Notes: a model not told the origin generated them from the sequence alone. Positions 53,070-62,627 are shown, counted from the first letter of the stretch. The stretch: DNA of 64,000 nucleotides from Pseudomonas proteolytica (GCF_007858275.1 NZ_VFEV01000028.1:20872-84871); one strand, 5' to 3'. Program-made: numbers and translations.

Positions 53070-54017
53070 ATGGATGCGTTTATCCAGCAACTGCTCAACG
53101 GCTTGCTGTCGGGCAGTCTCTACGCGCTAGTGGCCTTGGGTTACACCATGGTCTACGGCATTTTGCGGATCATCAACTTTGCCCATGGCGATGTGTTGAT
53201 GATTGGCGCGCTGGTGGGCCTGTCGGTGATCCGTGTGCTGCAGGCGGCCTTCCCGCAGATGCCGCCGGTGCTGTTGCTGCTGGCAGCGGCGATGATTGCC
53301 ATGGCCTTTTGTGCGGTGCTGGCGGTGGTGATCGAGCGTGTCGCCTATCGGCGCTTGCGCAACGCCCCGCGCCTGGCGCCGTTGATCAGTGGTATCGGCG
53401 TGTCGCTGTTGTTGCAGACCGTCGCCATGCTGGTCTGGACCCGCAACCCACAGATGTTCCCGCAATTGCTGCCCCTGGAACCCATCGAAGTGCTGGCCGG
53501 CGATGCCACCCATGCCGCCGTGACCAATGCCACCGCGCTGACCACCATTGGCGTGGCGTTGAGCCTGATGGTCGGGCTGTTGCTGCTGGTCGAGCGCACG
53601 CGCTTTGGCCGGGCCATGCGCGCCGTGGCCGAGAACCCGCAAGTGGCGAGCCTGATGGGCATCAACCCCAACCGCATCATCGTCATGACCTTCGCCATCG
53701 GCGGCGCCCTGGCCGCGCTGGCAGGCATCATGATGGCCAGCAACTACGGCAGCGCGCATTTCTATATGGGCTTCCTGCCCGGCATCAAGGCCTTTACCGC
53801 GGCAGTGCTGGGCGGCATCGGCAACCTCAAGGGCGCCATGCTCGGCGGCCTGCTGCTGGGGCTGATCGAAGCCCTGGGCACCGGCTACCTGGGGGCTGCC
53901 ACCAACGGCGTGTTCGGCAGCAACTACCAGGATGTGTTCGCCTTTATCGTGTTGATCGCGGTGCTGGTGTTCCGTCCCCAAGGGCTGTTGGGCGAACGAT
54001 TGGCGACCCGCGCATGA
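53070..54017 (+). CDS. Liv-type ABC transporter permease 1 (LivH-like)
   Basis: 315 residues from ATG 53070; ATGs at 53052 and 53061 are close alternatives. Eight or so helices; NGLLSGSLYALVALGYTMVYGILRIINFAHGD is the LivH signature, and AENPQVASLMGINPNRI the EAA-like ATPase contact. First transporter gene of a five-gene HAAT operon. Its genetic partners (amino-thiazoline and carbamoyl hydrolases) argue for a substrate other than branched-chain amino acids. Confidence 0.88.
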   Translation: MDAFIQQLLNGLLSGSLYALVALGYTMVYGILRIINFAHGDVLMIGALVGLSVIRVLQAAFPQMPPVLLLLAAAMIAMAFCAVLAVVIERVAYRRLRNAPRLAPLISGIGVSLLLQTVAMLVWTRNPQMFPQLLPLEPIEVLAGDATHAAVTNATALTTIGVALSLMVGLLLLVERTRFGRAMRAVAENPQVASLMGINPNRIIVMTFAIGGALAALAGIMMASNYGSAHFYMGFLPGIKAFTAAVLGGIGNLKGAMLGGLLLGLIEALGTGYLGAATNGVFGSNYQDVFAFIVLIAVLVFRPQGLLGERLATRA

Positions 54018-55114
54018 GCCTGGCAACCGCTGTGAGCCCTTCAAGCAAACGCGCCAGCCTGGGCCTGGTGCTGTTCGCCCTGGCCCTGGTGTTGGCCCCA
54101 TGGATTGTCGGGCATGCCGGCGGCAATACCTGGGTGCGCACCCTGGACTTTGCCCTGCTGTACATCATGTTGGCCCTGGGCCTGAACATCGTGGTGGGTT
54201 ATGCCGGCCTGCTGGACATGGGCTTTATCGCCTTCTACGCGGTGGGCGCCTACCTGGCGGCATTGCTCTCGTCGCCCCATCTGATGCAACAGTTCCCGGC
54301 CTTGCTGGCGCTGATGCCAGAGGGCATGCACACCTCGATCTGGCTGATTTTGCCGCTGGCGGCGCTGTTGGCGGCCGGGTTCGGGGTGATCCTTGGGGCG
54401 CCGACCCTGCGTTTGCGCGGCGACTACCTGGCCATCGTCACCCTGGGCTTTGGCGAGATCATCCGCATATTGCTGCGTAACCTGGACCGCCCGGTGAACC
54501 TCACCAACGGCCCCAAAGGCATCGCCCAGGTTGATCCGGTGACGCTGCTGGGGGTCAACCTGGGGCGCACCCAGGAACTGTTCGGCCTGCGCTTGCCCTC
54601 GGTCTACCTCTATTACTACCTGTTCGCCGCGTTGGTGGTGCTGATCCTGTTTGCCTGCATCCGCCTCGAGCGCTCGCGCATCGGCCGCGCGTGGATGGCG
54701 ATCCGCGAAGACGAAGAGGCGGCCCAGGCCATGGGCCTCAATACCCTTCGCCTGAAGCTGCTGGCATTTGCCATTGGTGCGGCGTTCGGCGGTATCAGTG
54801 GGGCGCTGTTTGCCTCGTTCCAAGGCTTTGTTTCACCCGAATCCTTCACCCTCAATGAGTCCATCGCCGTGCTGGCCATGGTGGTGCTCGGCGGCATGGG
54901 GCATATCCCCGGGGTGATTCTGGGCTGCGTGTTGCTCGCGGCCCTGCCCGAAGCGTTGCGCGCCAGCATGGGCCCCTTGCAGCAGGCGCTGTTTGGCCAA
55001 GTGCTGGTGGACCCGGAAATTATCCGCCAGCTGTTCTACGGCCTGGCGCTGATTCTGGCGATGCTGTATCGACCCGCCGGCCTCTGGCCGAGCCGCACAG
55101 GAGGTGCACCTTGA
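54014..55114 (+). CDS. Liv-type ABC transporter permease 2 (LivM-like)
   Basis: 366 residues from ATG 54014, overlapping the first permease by four bases. YIMLALGLNIVVGYAGLLDMGFIAFYAVGAY and LRLRGDYLAIVTLGFGEIIRIL identify LivM; AIREDEEAAQAMGLNT is the ATPase contact loop. Long open frames in other phases across this region are shadows. Confidence 0.9.
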   Translation: MSLATAVSPSSKRASLGLVLFALALVLAPWIVGHAGGNTWVRTLDFALLYIMLALGLNIVVGYAGLLDMGFIAFYAVGAYLAALLSSPHLMQQFPALLALMPEGMHTSIWLILPLAALLAAGFGVILGAPTLRLRGDYLAIVTLGFGEIIRILLRNLDRPVNLTNGPKGIAQVDPVTLLGVNLGRTQELFGLRLPSVYLYYYLFAALVVLILFACIRLERSRIGRAWMAIREDEEAAQAMGLNTLRLKLLAFAIGAAFGGISGALFASFQGFVSPESFTLNESIAVLAMVVLGGMGHIPGVILGCVLLAALPEALRASMGPLQQALFGQVLVDPEIIRQLFYGLALILAMLYRPAGLWPSRTGGAP

Positions 55115-55884
55115 ACCATCCGTTATTACAGATCGAGAAGGTCAATAAACAGTTTGGCGGCGTGGCCGCGCTCGATGACGTGAGCTTGAGTATCGAGGCC
55201 GGGGAAATCTACGGCCTGATCGGGCCCAATGGCGCCGGCAAGACCACCTTCTTTAATGTGATGACGGGGTTATACACCCCGGACTCCGGGCGCTTTCAAC
55301 TCGACGGCCAGGAGTACCAGCCCACGGCGGTACACCAGGTGGCCCGCGCTGGCATCGCGCGCACGTTCCAGAATATCCGCCTGTTCAACGCCATGAGCGC
55401 CCTGGAAAACGTCATGGTCGGGCGCCATGTGCGCACCCATAACGGCGTGTGGGCGGCCTTGAGCGGGCATTCGCGCGGGCGCGAGGAAGAAGCGCAGACC
55501 CGCGCCCACGCCCATCGCCTGCTGGCCTATGTCGGCCTGGCCGGGTTTGCCCACTACCGTGCCGACAGCCTGTCCTACGGCCACCAGCGGCGCCTGGAAA
55601 TTGCCCGCGCCCTGGCCACCGAACCGCGCCTGCTGGCCCTCGACGAGCCGGCCGCCGGCATGAATGCCAGCGAGAAAGTGCAACTGCGCAGCCTGCTGGA
55701 AAAAATCCGCGATGACGGCCATACCCTGCTGCTGATCGAACACGACGTAAAGCTGGTGATGGGCGTGTGTGACCGCATCAGCGTGCTGGACTATGGACGC
55801 GTGATCGCCGTGGGCGCGCCTGCCGAAGTGCGCCGCCACCCGCAAGTGATCCAGGCCTATCTGGGAGCCGGCGCCCATGTCTGA
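55111..55884 (+). CDS. Liv-type ABC transporter ATPase 1 (LivG-like)
   Basis: 257 residues from TTG 55111 with AGGAGG 7-12 bases upstream. Walker A GPNGAGKTT, signature LSYGHQRRLEIARAL and Walker B LLALDEPAAGMN, with the LivG-specific C-terminus. It overlaps both neighbours by a few bases. Confidence 0.92.
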   Translation: MNHPLLQIEKVNKQFGGVAALDDVSLSIEAGEIYGLIGPNGAGKTTFFNVMTGLYTPDSGRFQLDGQEYQPTAVHQVARAGIARTFQNIRLFNAMSALENVMVGRHVRTHNGVWAALSGHSRGREEEAQTRAHAHRLLAYVGLAGFAHYRADSLSYGHQRRLEIARALATEPRLLALDEPAAGMNASEKVQLRSLLEKIRDDGHTLLLIEHDVKLVMGVCDRISVLDYGRVIAVGAPAEVRRHPQVIQAYLGAGAHV

Positions 55885-56593
55885 AGCGTTGTTGCAGATT
55901 GACGGCCTGAAGGTGCGCTACGGTGCGATCGAGGCGGTCAAGTCCCTGGACCTGCATATAGATGAAGGCGAACGGGTCACCTTGATCGGCGCCAATGGCG
56001 CCGGCAAAAGCTCCAGCCTCAAGGCCCTGACCGGGTTGCTGCCGGCCGCTGCGGGGCAGATCCGCTTTGCTGGCCGTTCGATCCTCAACCTGGCGCCCCA
56101 TGAGCGCCTGACCCTGGGCATCGCCATGGTGCCGGAAGGGCGTGGCATTTTTGCGCGCATGAGCGTGCTGGAAAACCTCCAGGCCGGCGCGTTCCTGCGC
56201 CGCGACCCACAGCAAGTCAACCTGGAAATCCGCCAGTTGTTCGAACACTTTCCGCGCCTGGAGGAACGCTTGCAGCAGTCGGCCGGCTTGCTCTCCGGTG
56301 GCGAGCAGCAGATGCTCGCCCTGGCCCGTGCGCTGCTGTCCAAGCCCCGCCTGCTGGTGCTTGATGAGCCGTCCATGGGCCTGGCGCCGATCATGGTCGA
56401 AAAGCTGTTCCAGGTGATCGATGATGTGTGCCGCCAGGGCATGACCCTGCTGCTGGTGGAGCAGAACGCGCGCCTTGCGCTGCAAGTGACTGACCGCGCC
56501 TATGTGATGGACACCGGGCGTATCAGCCTCAGCGGTGCCAGTGACCAATTGCTCGACCACCCCGAGGTGCGCAGTGCCTACCTCGGTGAATAA
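55877..56593 (+). CDS. Liv-type ABC transporter ATPase 2 (LivF-like)
   Basis: 238 residues. Walker A GANGAGKSS (the usual final Thr is Ser), signature LLSGGEQQMLALARAL and Walker B LLVLDEPSMGLAP typical of LivF. Start lies eight bases inside the LivG-like gene. Confidence 0.92.
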   Translation: MSEALLQIDGLKVRYGAIEAVKSLDLHIDEGERVTLIGANGAGKSSSLKALTGLLPAAAGQIRFAGRSILNLAPHERLTLGIAMVPEGRGIFARMSVLENLQAGAFLRRDPQQVNLEIRQLFEHFPRLEERLQQSAGLLSGGEQQMLALARALLSKPRLLVLDEPSMGLAPIMVEKLFQVIDDVCRQGMTLLLVEQNARLALQVTDRAYVMDTGRISLSGASDQLLDHPEVRSAYLGE

Positions 56594-56677
56594 CCCCATA
56601 ACAAACGCCACCGGACGCCCGGCGTGTTTCGTCAACCCCACAGGCCATGAGGGCCTGCTGAGAAACAGGAAAAAACC

Positions 56678-57817
56678 ATGAACAAGACTGCCCCCTTCAA
56701 ACGCGTACTGTTGTTGAGCCTGGCCATGAGCGGTGTGGCCCAGGCCGACCAGACGGTACTGATCGGCCTGGCCGGACCCTTGACCGGTCCGTCGGCGCGG
56801 ATCGGCAAAGACCTGGAAAACGGCGCGCAACTGGCCATTGACCAGGCCAACGCCAAGCACCTGAAAATCAATGGCGAGGCCGTGACGTTCAAGCTGGTTT
56901 CCGAGGATGACCAGTCCGATCCACGCACCGCCGTCACCGTGGCCCAGCGCCTGGTGGACGAAGGCGTAGTGGGCGTGGTCGGCCATTGGAACACCGGCAC
57001 CAGCATTCCGGCAGCGCGGGTCTACCATGACGCCGGGATTGCCCAGGTCGCACCGGTGGCCACCGGTCACGCCTACACCCAGCAAGGTTTCGACACCAGC
57101 TTGCGGATCATGGGCCACGACGATGACGGCGGCCAGGTCGCCGGCGACTACGCACTCAAGACCCTCAAGGCGCAGCGCATCGCCGTGATCGACGACCGCA
57201 CCGCGTTCGGCCAGGGCCTGGCGGACCAGTTCGTCAAATCCATCGAGGCCGGTGGCGCCAAGGTGGTTGCGCGCGAATACGTGGACGACAAGACCATCGA
57301 CTTCAGTGCGGTGCTGACCAACATCCGTGGGCAAAACCCGGACCTGATCTTCTTTGGCGGCGTCGACTCCCAGGCTGCACCGCTGGCCCGGCGCATCAAG
57401 CAGTTGGGGATCAAGGCCCCATTGATGGGCGCCGGTGGCTTTGTCAGCCAGACCTTCCTGCAACTGGCACAGAACGAAGGCGAGGGCGTGATCGCCCTGG
57501 AACCGGGCCTGGCCGTGGCGCAGATGCCAGGCGGCAAAGCATTTGAAGAGGCCTACAAGGCGCGCTTCAAGAGCAACATCGAGCTGCACGCACCCTTTGC
57601 CTATGACGGTGTGGGCGTGTTGATCGCCGCCATCGAGCAGGCCAACTCCACCGATCCGCAGAAGTACCTGCCGGTACTGCGCGCCATCAGCTATCCGGGC
57701 GTGACCGGGACCATCGCATTCGATGCCCAGGGCAATCTGCAGAACCCGTCGTTCACCGTTTACCAGGTCAAGGCCAATCAATGGCAACCGGTGAGCGTGG
57801 CTGGCGGCAAAAAGTAA
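56678..57817 (+). CDS. Liv-type ABC transporter substrate-binding protein
   Basis: 379 residues with signal peptide about 1-23 (GVAQA-D). IGLAGPLTGPSARIGKDLENGAQLAIDQAN is the LivJ/K mature start; GVVGHWNTGTSIPAARVY and VIDDRTAFGQGLADQF line the cleft. It follows the ATPase by 84 bases. It probably captures the substrate of the hydrolases encoded next, an amino-thiazoline or carbamoyl amino acid, although ordinary amino acids cannot be excluded. Confidence 0.88.
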   Translation: MNKTAPFKRVLLLSLAMSGVAQADQTVLIGLAGPLTGPSARIGKDLENGAQLAIDQANAKHLKINGEAVTFKLVSEDDQSDPRTAVTVAQRLVDEGVVGVVGHWNTGTSIPAARVYHDAGIAQVAPVATGHAYTQQGFDTSLRIMGHDDDGGQVAGDYALKTLKAQRIAVIDDRTAFGQGLADQFVKSIEAGGAKVVAREYVDDKTIDFSAVLTNIRGQNPDLIFFGGVDSQAAPLARRIKQLGIKAPLMGAGGFVSQTFLQLAQNEGEGVIALEPGLAVAQMPGGKAFEEAYKARFKSNIELHAPFAYDGVGVLIAAIEQANSTDPQKYLPVLRAISYPGVTGTIAFDAQGNLQNPSFTVYQVKANQWQPVSVAGGKK

Positions 57818-57847
57818 CGCGCTGGATTTAAGTGTAGGCGCAGCTCG

Positions 57848-57950
57848 TGTAGGAGCTGTCTCGCCCGGCGAGGCTGCGATGGGATCACCGCGGTGTATCT
57901 GCGACACCGTGGTGTCTGCATCGCAGCCTCGCCGGGCGAGACAGCTCCCA
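57848..57950. repeat. REP-type inverted repeat (GGAGCTGTCTCGCCCGGCGAGGCTGCGATG type)
   Basis: GTGTAGGAGCTGTCTCGCCCGGCGAGGCTGCGATG is mirrored by CATCGCAGCCTCGCCGGGCGAGACAGCTCCCACA; a third repeat sub-type in this window. It separates the transporter from the hydrolase genes. Confidence 0.88.
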
Positions 57951-58002
57951 CATTGGGCAGCACCCACATTGGATCTTCGCAAGCATTTAGATGAGGCACA
58001 CC

Positions 58003-58494
58003 ATGAGCAAACTTGAAGGTGAACTGGGCATCCTGGCCCGCCGGCGCATCGAGGCCGAGATCATCAAGCCGATCTACGAAATCCTCGTGCGCGAGCAGGG
58101 CAAGGCCTTTGCCGCCGCGGTGATTGGCGAAGCGGTGGGCAACGCCGCGATCCAGGCCGGCAAGCACTTTGCCGCCCAGGAAGAGCAGGGCGCCGACCTC
58201 AAGAGCTTCGTTGAGCTGCAAGTGCTGTGGGAAAAGGACGACGCGCTGAAAGTCGAAATCATCGCCAGCGATGCCGAGCACTACGATTACGACGTCAAGC
58301 GTTGCCGCTATGCCGAGATGTACCACGAAATGGGCCTGGGCGAGATCGGCCACCTGTTGTCGTGCAACCGCGACGAGCTGTTTATTGTCGGCTACAACCC
58401 GAATATCGAATTGACGCGCACCCAGACCATCATGGGCGGCGCGCCAAGCTGTGACTTCCGCTACCACGCCAAGCCCCAGGAGCCGCGCTCGTGA
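58003..58494 (+). CDS. L-2-amino-thiazoline-4-carboxylate hydrolase family protein (AtcB-like)
   Basis: 163 residues from ATG 58003, with ATGAGG 7-12 bases upstream; ATG 57991 is less likely. The YAEMYHEMGLGEIGHLLSCNRD and GYNPNIELTRTQTIM ... CDFRYH patterns are those of the ATC hydrolase family. In cysteine-producing Pseudomonas AtcB opens the thiazoline ring to N-carbamoyl-cysteine. The next gene encodes the matching carbamoylase, and overlaps this one by four bases. Confidence 0.82.
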   Translation: MSKLEGELGILARRRIEAEIIKPIYEILVREQGKAFAAAVIGEAVGNAAIQAGKHFAAQEEQGADLKSFVELQVLWEKDDALKVEIIASDAEHYDYDVKRCRYAEMYHEMGLGEIGHLLSCNRDELFIVGYNPNIELTRTQTIMGGAPSCDFRYHAKPQEPRS

Positions 58495-59726
58495 GTGCCC
58501 TGGCGCGGGTCAACGGTGAGCGCCTGTGGGACTCGCTGATGGAAATGGCGCAGATCGGCGGCACGCCCAAGGGCGGTGTCTCGCGCCTGGCGCTGACCGA
58601 CGAAGACCGGCGCGGGCGTGACCTGTTCGTGGCCTGGTGCACAGCGGCCGGGTGCAGCATTCGTGTGGACGCCATGGGCAACATCTTCGCCCGCCGCGCC
58701 GGCCGCCTCGACCAGCTGGCCCCGGTGCTGACCGGCTCCCACGGCGACTCGCAGCCAGCGGGCGGCAAGTTCGATGGCATCTACGGCGTGCTGGCCGGCC
58801 TGGAAGTGCTGCGCACCTTGAACGACCTGGGCATCGAAACCGATCGACCGATCGAGGTGGTCAACTGGACCAACGAAGAAGGCTCGCGTTTTGCCCCGGC
58901 GATGATTTCTTCAGGGGTGTATGCCGGGGTGTTCGACCTGGAATACGGTTTGTCCCGCGAAGACAAGGCCGGCGTGACCATCGGCCAGGCGTTGCAGCAG
59001 ATCGGCTACGCCGGCCCGCATCCGGTGGGAGGGCAGGCGGTGCATGCGGCGTATGAGCTGCATATCGAGCAAGGCCCGATCCTTGAAGCCCAGGACCTGA
59101 CCATCGGCGTGGTCACCGGGGCCCAGGGCCAGCGTTGGTATGAAGTCGAACTGAGCGGCCGCAGCGCCCATGCCGGCACCACGCCAATGGATCACCGCCT
59201 GGATGCACTGCTGGGCTTTGCCCGGGTGGTGGAGGCGGTCAACCAGATCGGCCTGGCCCAAGGCGCCGAAGGGCGGGCGACGGTGGGCATGGCCAACATC
59301 TTCCCCAACTCGCGCAATGTGGTGCCGGGGCGGGTGTTTTTCAGTGTTGAGTTCCGCCATCCCGATGAGACGGTGCTGGGCGTGCAGGACCAGCAACTGC
59401 ACGAAGCCGTGGCGCGGATTGCCGAGGGGATTGGCCTGCAGGCCAGCGTCAAGCAGATCTTCCAGTACGCGCCGATTGCCTTCGACAAGGATTGCGTAGA
59501 CGTGGTGCAGACCGCGGCCCAAGTGCTGGGCTATAGCCATCGGCGGATGATTTCCGGCGCGGGGCATGACGCCTGCTACCTGAACCAGGTCGCGCCGACG
59601 GCGATGATCTTTGTACCCTGTGTGGATGGCTTGAGTCATAACGAGGCGGAAGAGATCCACCCGCACTGGTCCACGGCCGGGGCGGATGTGTTGTTGCAGG
59701 CGATTCTGGCTTCGTCGCGTGAGTGA
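58491..59726 (+). CDS. Zn-dependent N-carbamoyl amino acid hydrolase (AtcC/HyuC-like)
   Basis: 411 residues from GTG 58491. M20 peptidase-type amidohydrolase: metal ligands in GSHGDSQPAGGKFDGIYGV, NEEGSRF and ELHIEQGP, and GAGHDACYLNQV near the end; GRSAHAGTTPMDHRLD belongs to the dimerisation domain. With the ATC hydrolase it would release L-cysteine from N-carbamoyl-L-cysteine. Related allantoate or ureidopropionate hydrolases share the motifs, so the assignment leans on context. Confidence 0.85.
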   Translation: MSALARVNGERLWDSLMEMAQIGGTPKGGVSRLALTDEDRRGRDLFVAWCTAAGCSIRVDAMGNIFARRAGRLDQLAPVLTGSHGDSQPAGGKFDGIYGVLAGLEVLRTLNDLGIETDRPIEVVNWTNEEGSRFAPAMISSGVYAGVFDLEYGLSREDKAGVTIGQALQQIGYAGPHPVGGQAVHAAYELHIEQGPILEAQDLTIGVVTGAQGQRWYEVELSGRSAHAGTTPMDHRLDALLGFARVVEAVNQIGLAQGAEGRATVGMANIFPNSRNVVPGRVFFSVEFRHPDETVLGVQDQQLHEAVARIAEGIGLQASVKQIFQYAPIAFDKDCVDVVQTAAQVLGYSHRRMISGAGHDACYLNQVAPTAMIFVPCVDGLSHNEAEEIHPHWSTAGADVLLQAILASSRE

Positions 59727-59729
59727 TGG

Positions 59730-59829
59730 ATGGGAGCGGGCTTGCCCGCGAAAGCCATAGGTATCTACACAACTTTCAGAAACTGACGAGCCCCCCTGTG
59801 GGAGCGGGCTTGCCCGCGAAAGCGGTGGT
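59730..59829. repeat. Two direct REP copies, one with a 45-base extended unit
   Basis: Copy one starts TGGGAGCGGGCTTGCCCGCGAAAGCCATAGGTATC (59731) and copy two TGTGGGAGCGGGCTTGCCCGCGAAAGCGG (59797), in the same orientation, not inverted. The first 45 bases recur at 63815 with one mismatch. The second copy runs up to the stop codon of the amidase gene. Confidence 0.85.
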
Positions 59830-61197
59830 TCAGCCACCACCTGTAATCGGCACAAACAGCTGGCTCATCACCTGCAACAAGTGATCATCCGCGCCAGCCG
59901 CGCCTATCACTTGCAACCCCACCGGCATGCCCCTCACGTGCCCCACTGGCAGGCTGATCGAGGGCAGGCCGGTGAGGTTCCAGGCGCTGGTATGGCTGAG
60001 TACGGCGGCGCGTACGTCAATGTCCTGTTCGCCCACGCGCACTTGGCGTGCGTTTACCTGTGTGGCGGTAATCGGCACAGTGGGTGAAACCAGCAAGTCA
60101 TAGTCTTCGAACAACCGCGCCATGGCCGCTTTGTACTGCGCCTGGCTGGCCTGTGCGCGAATGTACTGCCAGCCTCTGACCTCGCTCGACACCTCAAGGC
60201 GCTCGCGTACCTCCTGGTCAAATTTGTGCGGTGCATCGCGCATGCGTTCGGCATGTACTGCAAAGGCTTCGGCACGTTGCAAGGTCTGCAAGGTGTCCTT
60301 CATGCCAGCCGCGATTTTTTGCAGCGCGTCAGTCTCTTGCAGCGCTTCGCCAAACAGCTGTTGCGCCGCCTGGTAGACCTGCTGATGCAGCTCGGCATCC
60401 ACCGGGCCGAAGCTGGCGCACGTGATCCAGCCCACGCGCAACGCTCGAGGCGTGGCCGCCGGCTGGCAAGCGCGTCCTGCCAGCACTTCGAACAACAGGC
60501 GTGCATCTTCAACGTGGTTGGCGATGGGGCCGACGTGGTCGAGGCTGGACGCGAGCGGGAACACCCCGTCCAACGGCACGCTGGCAAACGAGGGCTTGAA
60601 GCCGACCGTGCCGCACAAGGCCGCCGGAATCCGGATCGAGCCGCCTGTGTCGGTACCCAGCGCCAGCGGCACCATGCCGCTGGCCACCGCCGCGGCACTG
60701 CCGGCGCTGGAACCGCCGGTGATGCAGCGCGCATCCCACGGGTTACGCGCCGCGCCTTGCAGTGAGCGGTCGCCAGTCGGGCCGTAGGCGAACTCATGGG
60801 TCAAGGTCTTGCCGATAATCACCGCCCCGGCCTCGCGTACGCGTTGCACGCACAGCGCATCGTGGCTGGGTTTGAAACGGTCGAAGTGCGCTGAACCGTA
60901 GGTGGTGATGTAGTCGAACGTGTCGATGTTGTCTTTGACCGCTATCGGCATGCCCTGCAGCGGGCCGAGGTCCTGGCCTTGGGCAAACAGCGCGTCGGCC
61001 TTGCGGGCCTGGGCCAGTGCCACGGCGGCATCAACATGAACGAACGCATTCAACACCGGGTTCAAGCGTTCGATGCTGTCCAGCGCGGCCTGCGTCAACT
61101 CGACACTGGTCACGCTGCCGGCACGCAGGCGCGCGGCCAGCGTGATGATCGACTGACCAAAAAAGTATCCAGCGTGGGTAGGCTTCACCAGGCTCAT
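59830..61197 (-). CDS. Amidase-signature family hydrolase
   Basis: 455 residues from ATG 61197 (GGAG upstream). The Ser-cisSer-Lys triad is visible: Lys in PIAVKDNIDT, Ser in GGSSAGSAAAVASG, and the nucleophile Ser in TDTGGSIRIPAALCG. It hydrolyses an amide, not GatA, since no Cys-tRNA partner genes are present. It follows an MFS carrier under apparent LacI control, so the substrate is likely a taken-up amide or amidated acid. The 3' end abuts a REP. Confidence 0.87.
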   Translation of the reverse strand: MSLVKPTHAGYFFGQSIITLAARLRAGSVTSVELTQAALDSIERLNPVLNAFVHVDAAVALAQARKADALFAQGQDLGPLQGMPIAVKDNIDTFDYITTYGSAHFDRFKPSHDALCVQRVREAGAVIIGKTLTHEFAYGPTGDRSLQGAARNPWDARCITGGSSAGSAAAVASGMVPLALGTDTGGSIRIPAALCGTVGFKPSFASVPLDGVFPLASSLDHVGPIANHVEDARLLFEVLAGRACQPAATPRALRVGWITCASFGPVDAELHQQVYQAAQQLFGEALQETDALQKIAAGMKDTLQTLQRAEAFAVHAERMRDAPHKFDQEVRERLEVSSEVRGWQYIRAQASQAQYKAAMARLFEDYDLLVSPTVPITATQVNARQVRVGEQDIDVRAAVLSHTSAWNLTGLPSISLPVGHVRGMPVGLQVIGAAGADDHLLQVMSQLFVPITGGG

Positions 61198-61210
61198 AAA
61201 TGCAACTCCA

Positions 61211-62542
61211 TCAAACAGCAGCGGGTTGAGAGGACGGGGCAACCTGACGCCCGCCCGGGCGCACCATCAGCATTGCGCTCATGCCCAACGCGGTGGCCAC
61301 GGCGGCGGCCACGAACATCGACGAATAGCCGTAACGCACGGTCAGGTAGCCGGTCAGCATGGGGGCGATAAACGAGGCGGTGTTGGCGATAAAGTGCGTC
61401 ATGCCGCTGTAGGCACCCACCCGATTGGACGGCGCGGTGTCGATGACCACCGCCCAGTACACGGAGTTGGGCAGGGCATTAAGCGCATTGGCCAACGTCA
61501 TCAGGGCAATCACGCCCCAGACGGTCTGGGCTTGGGAAACCATGATGAAACACAAGGTTGTCAGCAGCAGGCAGGTCGCGGCCAGCCAGCTGCGGGCGAC
61601 TTTCAGGTTGCCGGTGCGGCGCAGCAGCAAGTCCGAAATCTTGCCGCCCAGCAGCACGGTGAAGCAGGCGCCGGTCCACGGGATCATGCCCATGTACCAC
61701 AGCGACGACAGGTTGTAGTGGAACTCGTCCTGCAGGTATTTGGGGGTCCAGGTCAGCAGCAGGAATGTCACGTACACAAACGAGAAGTAACCGACGGCGT
61801 TGAACAGCAGGTCCTTGTTCTTGAAGAAGTGCCAGAGCGGCGCGACGCTGGTAGTGGGCGTCGACGCATTGGCGGCCTCGGCGCGCTCTTTGCGCAGGAA
61901 GTCGAGTTCGGCCTTGGACACGCGCGGGTTTTCATCCGGGGTGTTGGTGAAGCGCGTCATGAAAAACACCAGCAGCGCCAGGCTGACCACGCCCAACACC
62001 ACGAACATGCTGCGCCAGCTGCCGGTCAGGGTTTGCAGGCCCACAGCCACAGGCGCGGTGAGCAATGCGCCCAACGGGGTACTCAAGAGGCCGACCGCGA
62101 CCACAAAACCGCGCTCCTTGGGAGTGGCCCAGTTGGCCACGCTCTTGTTGATCACCGAGTAGGCCGGACCTTCGGCAAAGCCGAACATCACGCGGATCGT
62201 GGCGAAACCGGCCATGGCCGAGCCGCCGAGAAACGCCAGGCCGAAGTCGCCGGCAAATGCCGTGGCGATTTCGAAGACCGACCAAGTGCCACCGGCGATC
62301 AGCCAGATGCGCTTGGCACCAAAGCGGTCGGCCAGAATGCCGCCGACCAATGCCCCAAGGATGTAGCCGTAACCGAAGTAGCCCAGGACGTTGCCCCAGT
62401 CGGCTTTGTCGAAACCGTACTCGGGAAGAATGCTCGCCGACGCATAGGCAATCGCGCCACGGTCGATGTAGTTGAGCAGGGCCATGAGCATGATCAGGAA
62501 GAAAATCTGGTAGCGGAAGGACGGGATAGCGGGGCTGTTCAT
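61211..62542 (-). CDS. MFS transporter, anion:cation symporter type
   Basis: 443 residues from ATG 62542. Twelve helices; the family opening ALLNYIDRGAIAYA and loop GGILADRFGAKRIWLI are typical of the ACS/phthalate-galactonate group that brings in organic acids. It precedes the amidase by 13 bases and is divergent from the LacI regulator, with two palindromic operators between them. Confidence 0.88.
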   Translation of the reverse strand: MNSPAIPSFRYQIFFLIMLMALLNYIDRGAIAYASASILPEYGFDKADWGNVLGYFGYGYILGALVGGILADRFGAKRIWLIAGGTWSVFEIATAFAGDFGLAFLGGSAMAGFATIRVMFGFAEGPAYSVINKSVANWATPKERGFVVAVGLLSTPLGALLTAPVAVGLQTLTGSWRSMFVVLGVVSLALLVFFMTRFTNTPDENPRVSKAELDFLRKERAEAANASTPTTSVAPLWHFFKNKDLLFNAVGYFSFVYVTFLLLTWTPKYLQDEFHYNLSSLWYMGMIPWTGACFTVLLGGKISDLLLRRTGNLKVARSWLAATCLLLTTLCFIMVSQAQTVWGVIALMTLANALNALPNSVYWAVVIDTAPSNRVGAYSGMTHFIANTASFIAPMLTGYLTVRYGYSSMFVAAAVATALGMSAMLMVRPGGRQVAPSSQPAAV

Positions 62543-62613
62543 AGGGATCTGACTCTTCAAAATGATGGCAGAAGTCAAAAAGTCGGCCGCGTCCGGCGTA
62601 TTTTTATTGGTTG

Positions 62614-62627
62614 CCCAAACGTTTGGG
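62614..62627. promoter_or_regulatory. LacI-type operator 1 (CCCAAACGTTTGGG)
   Basis: A perfect 14-base palindrome with the central CG of LacI/GalR sites, 72 bases upstream of the MFS start. Confidence 0.75.

Noticed and set aside
53024..55114. A 696-codon open frame starting inside the first Liv permease
   Set aside because: Only its part from 54014 on encodes the LivM-like permease; the earlier part is out of frame with LivH, Arg/Gly-rich and without motifs. It is a high-GC shadow.
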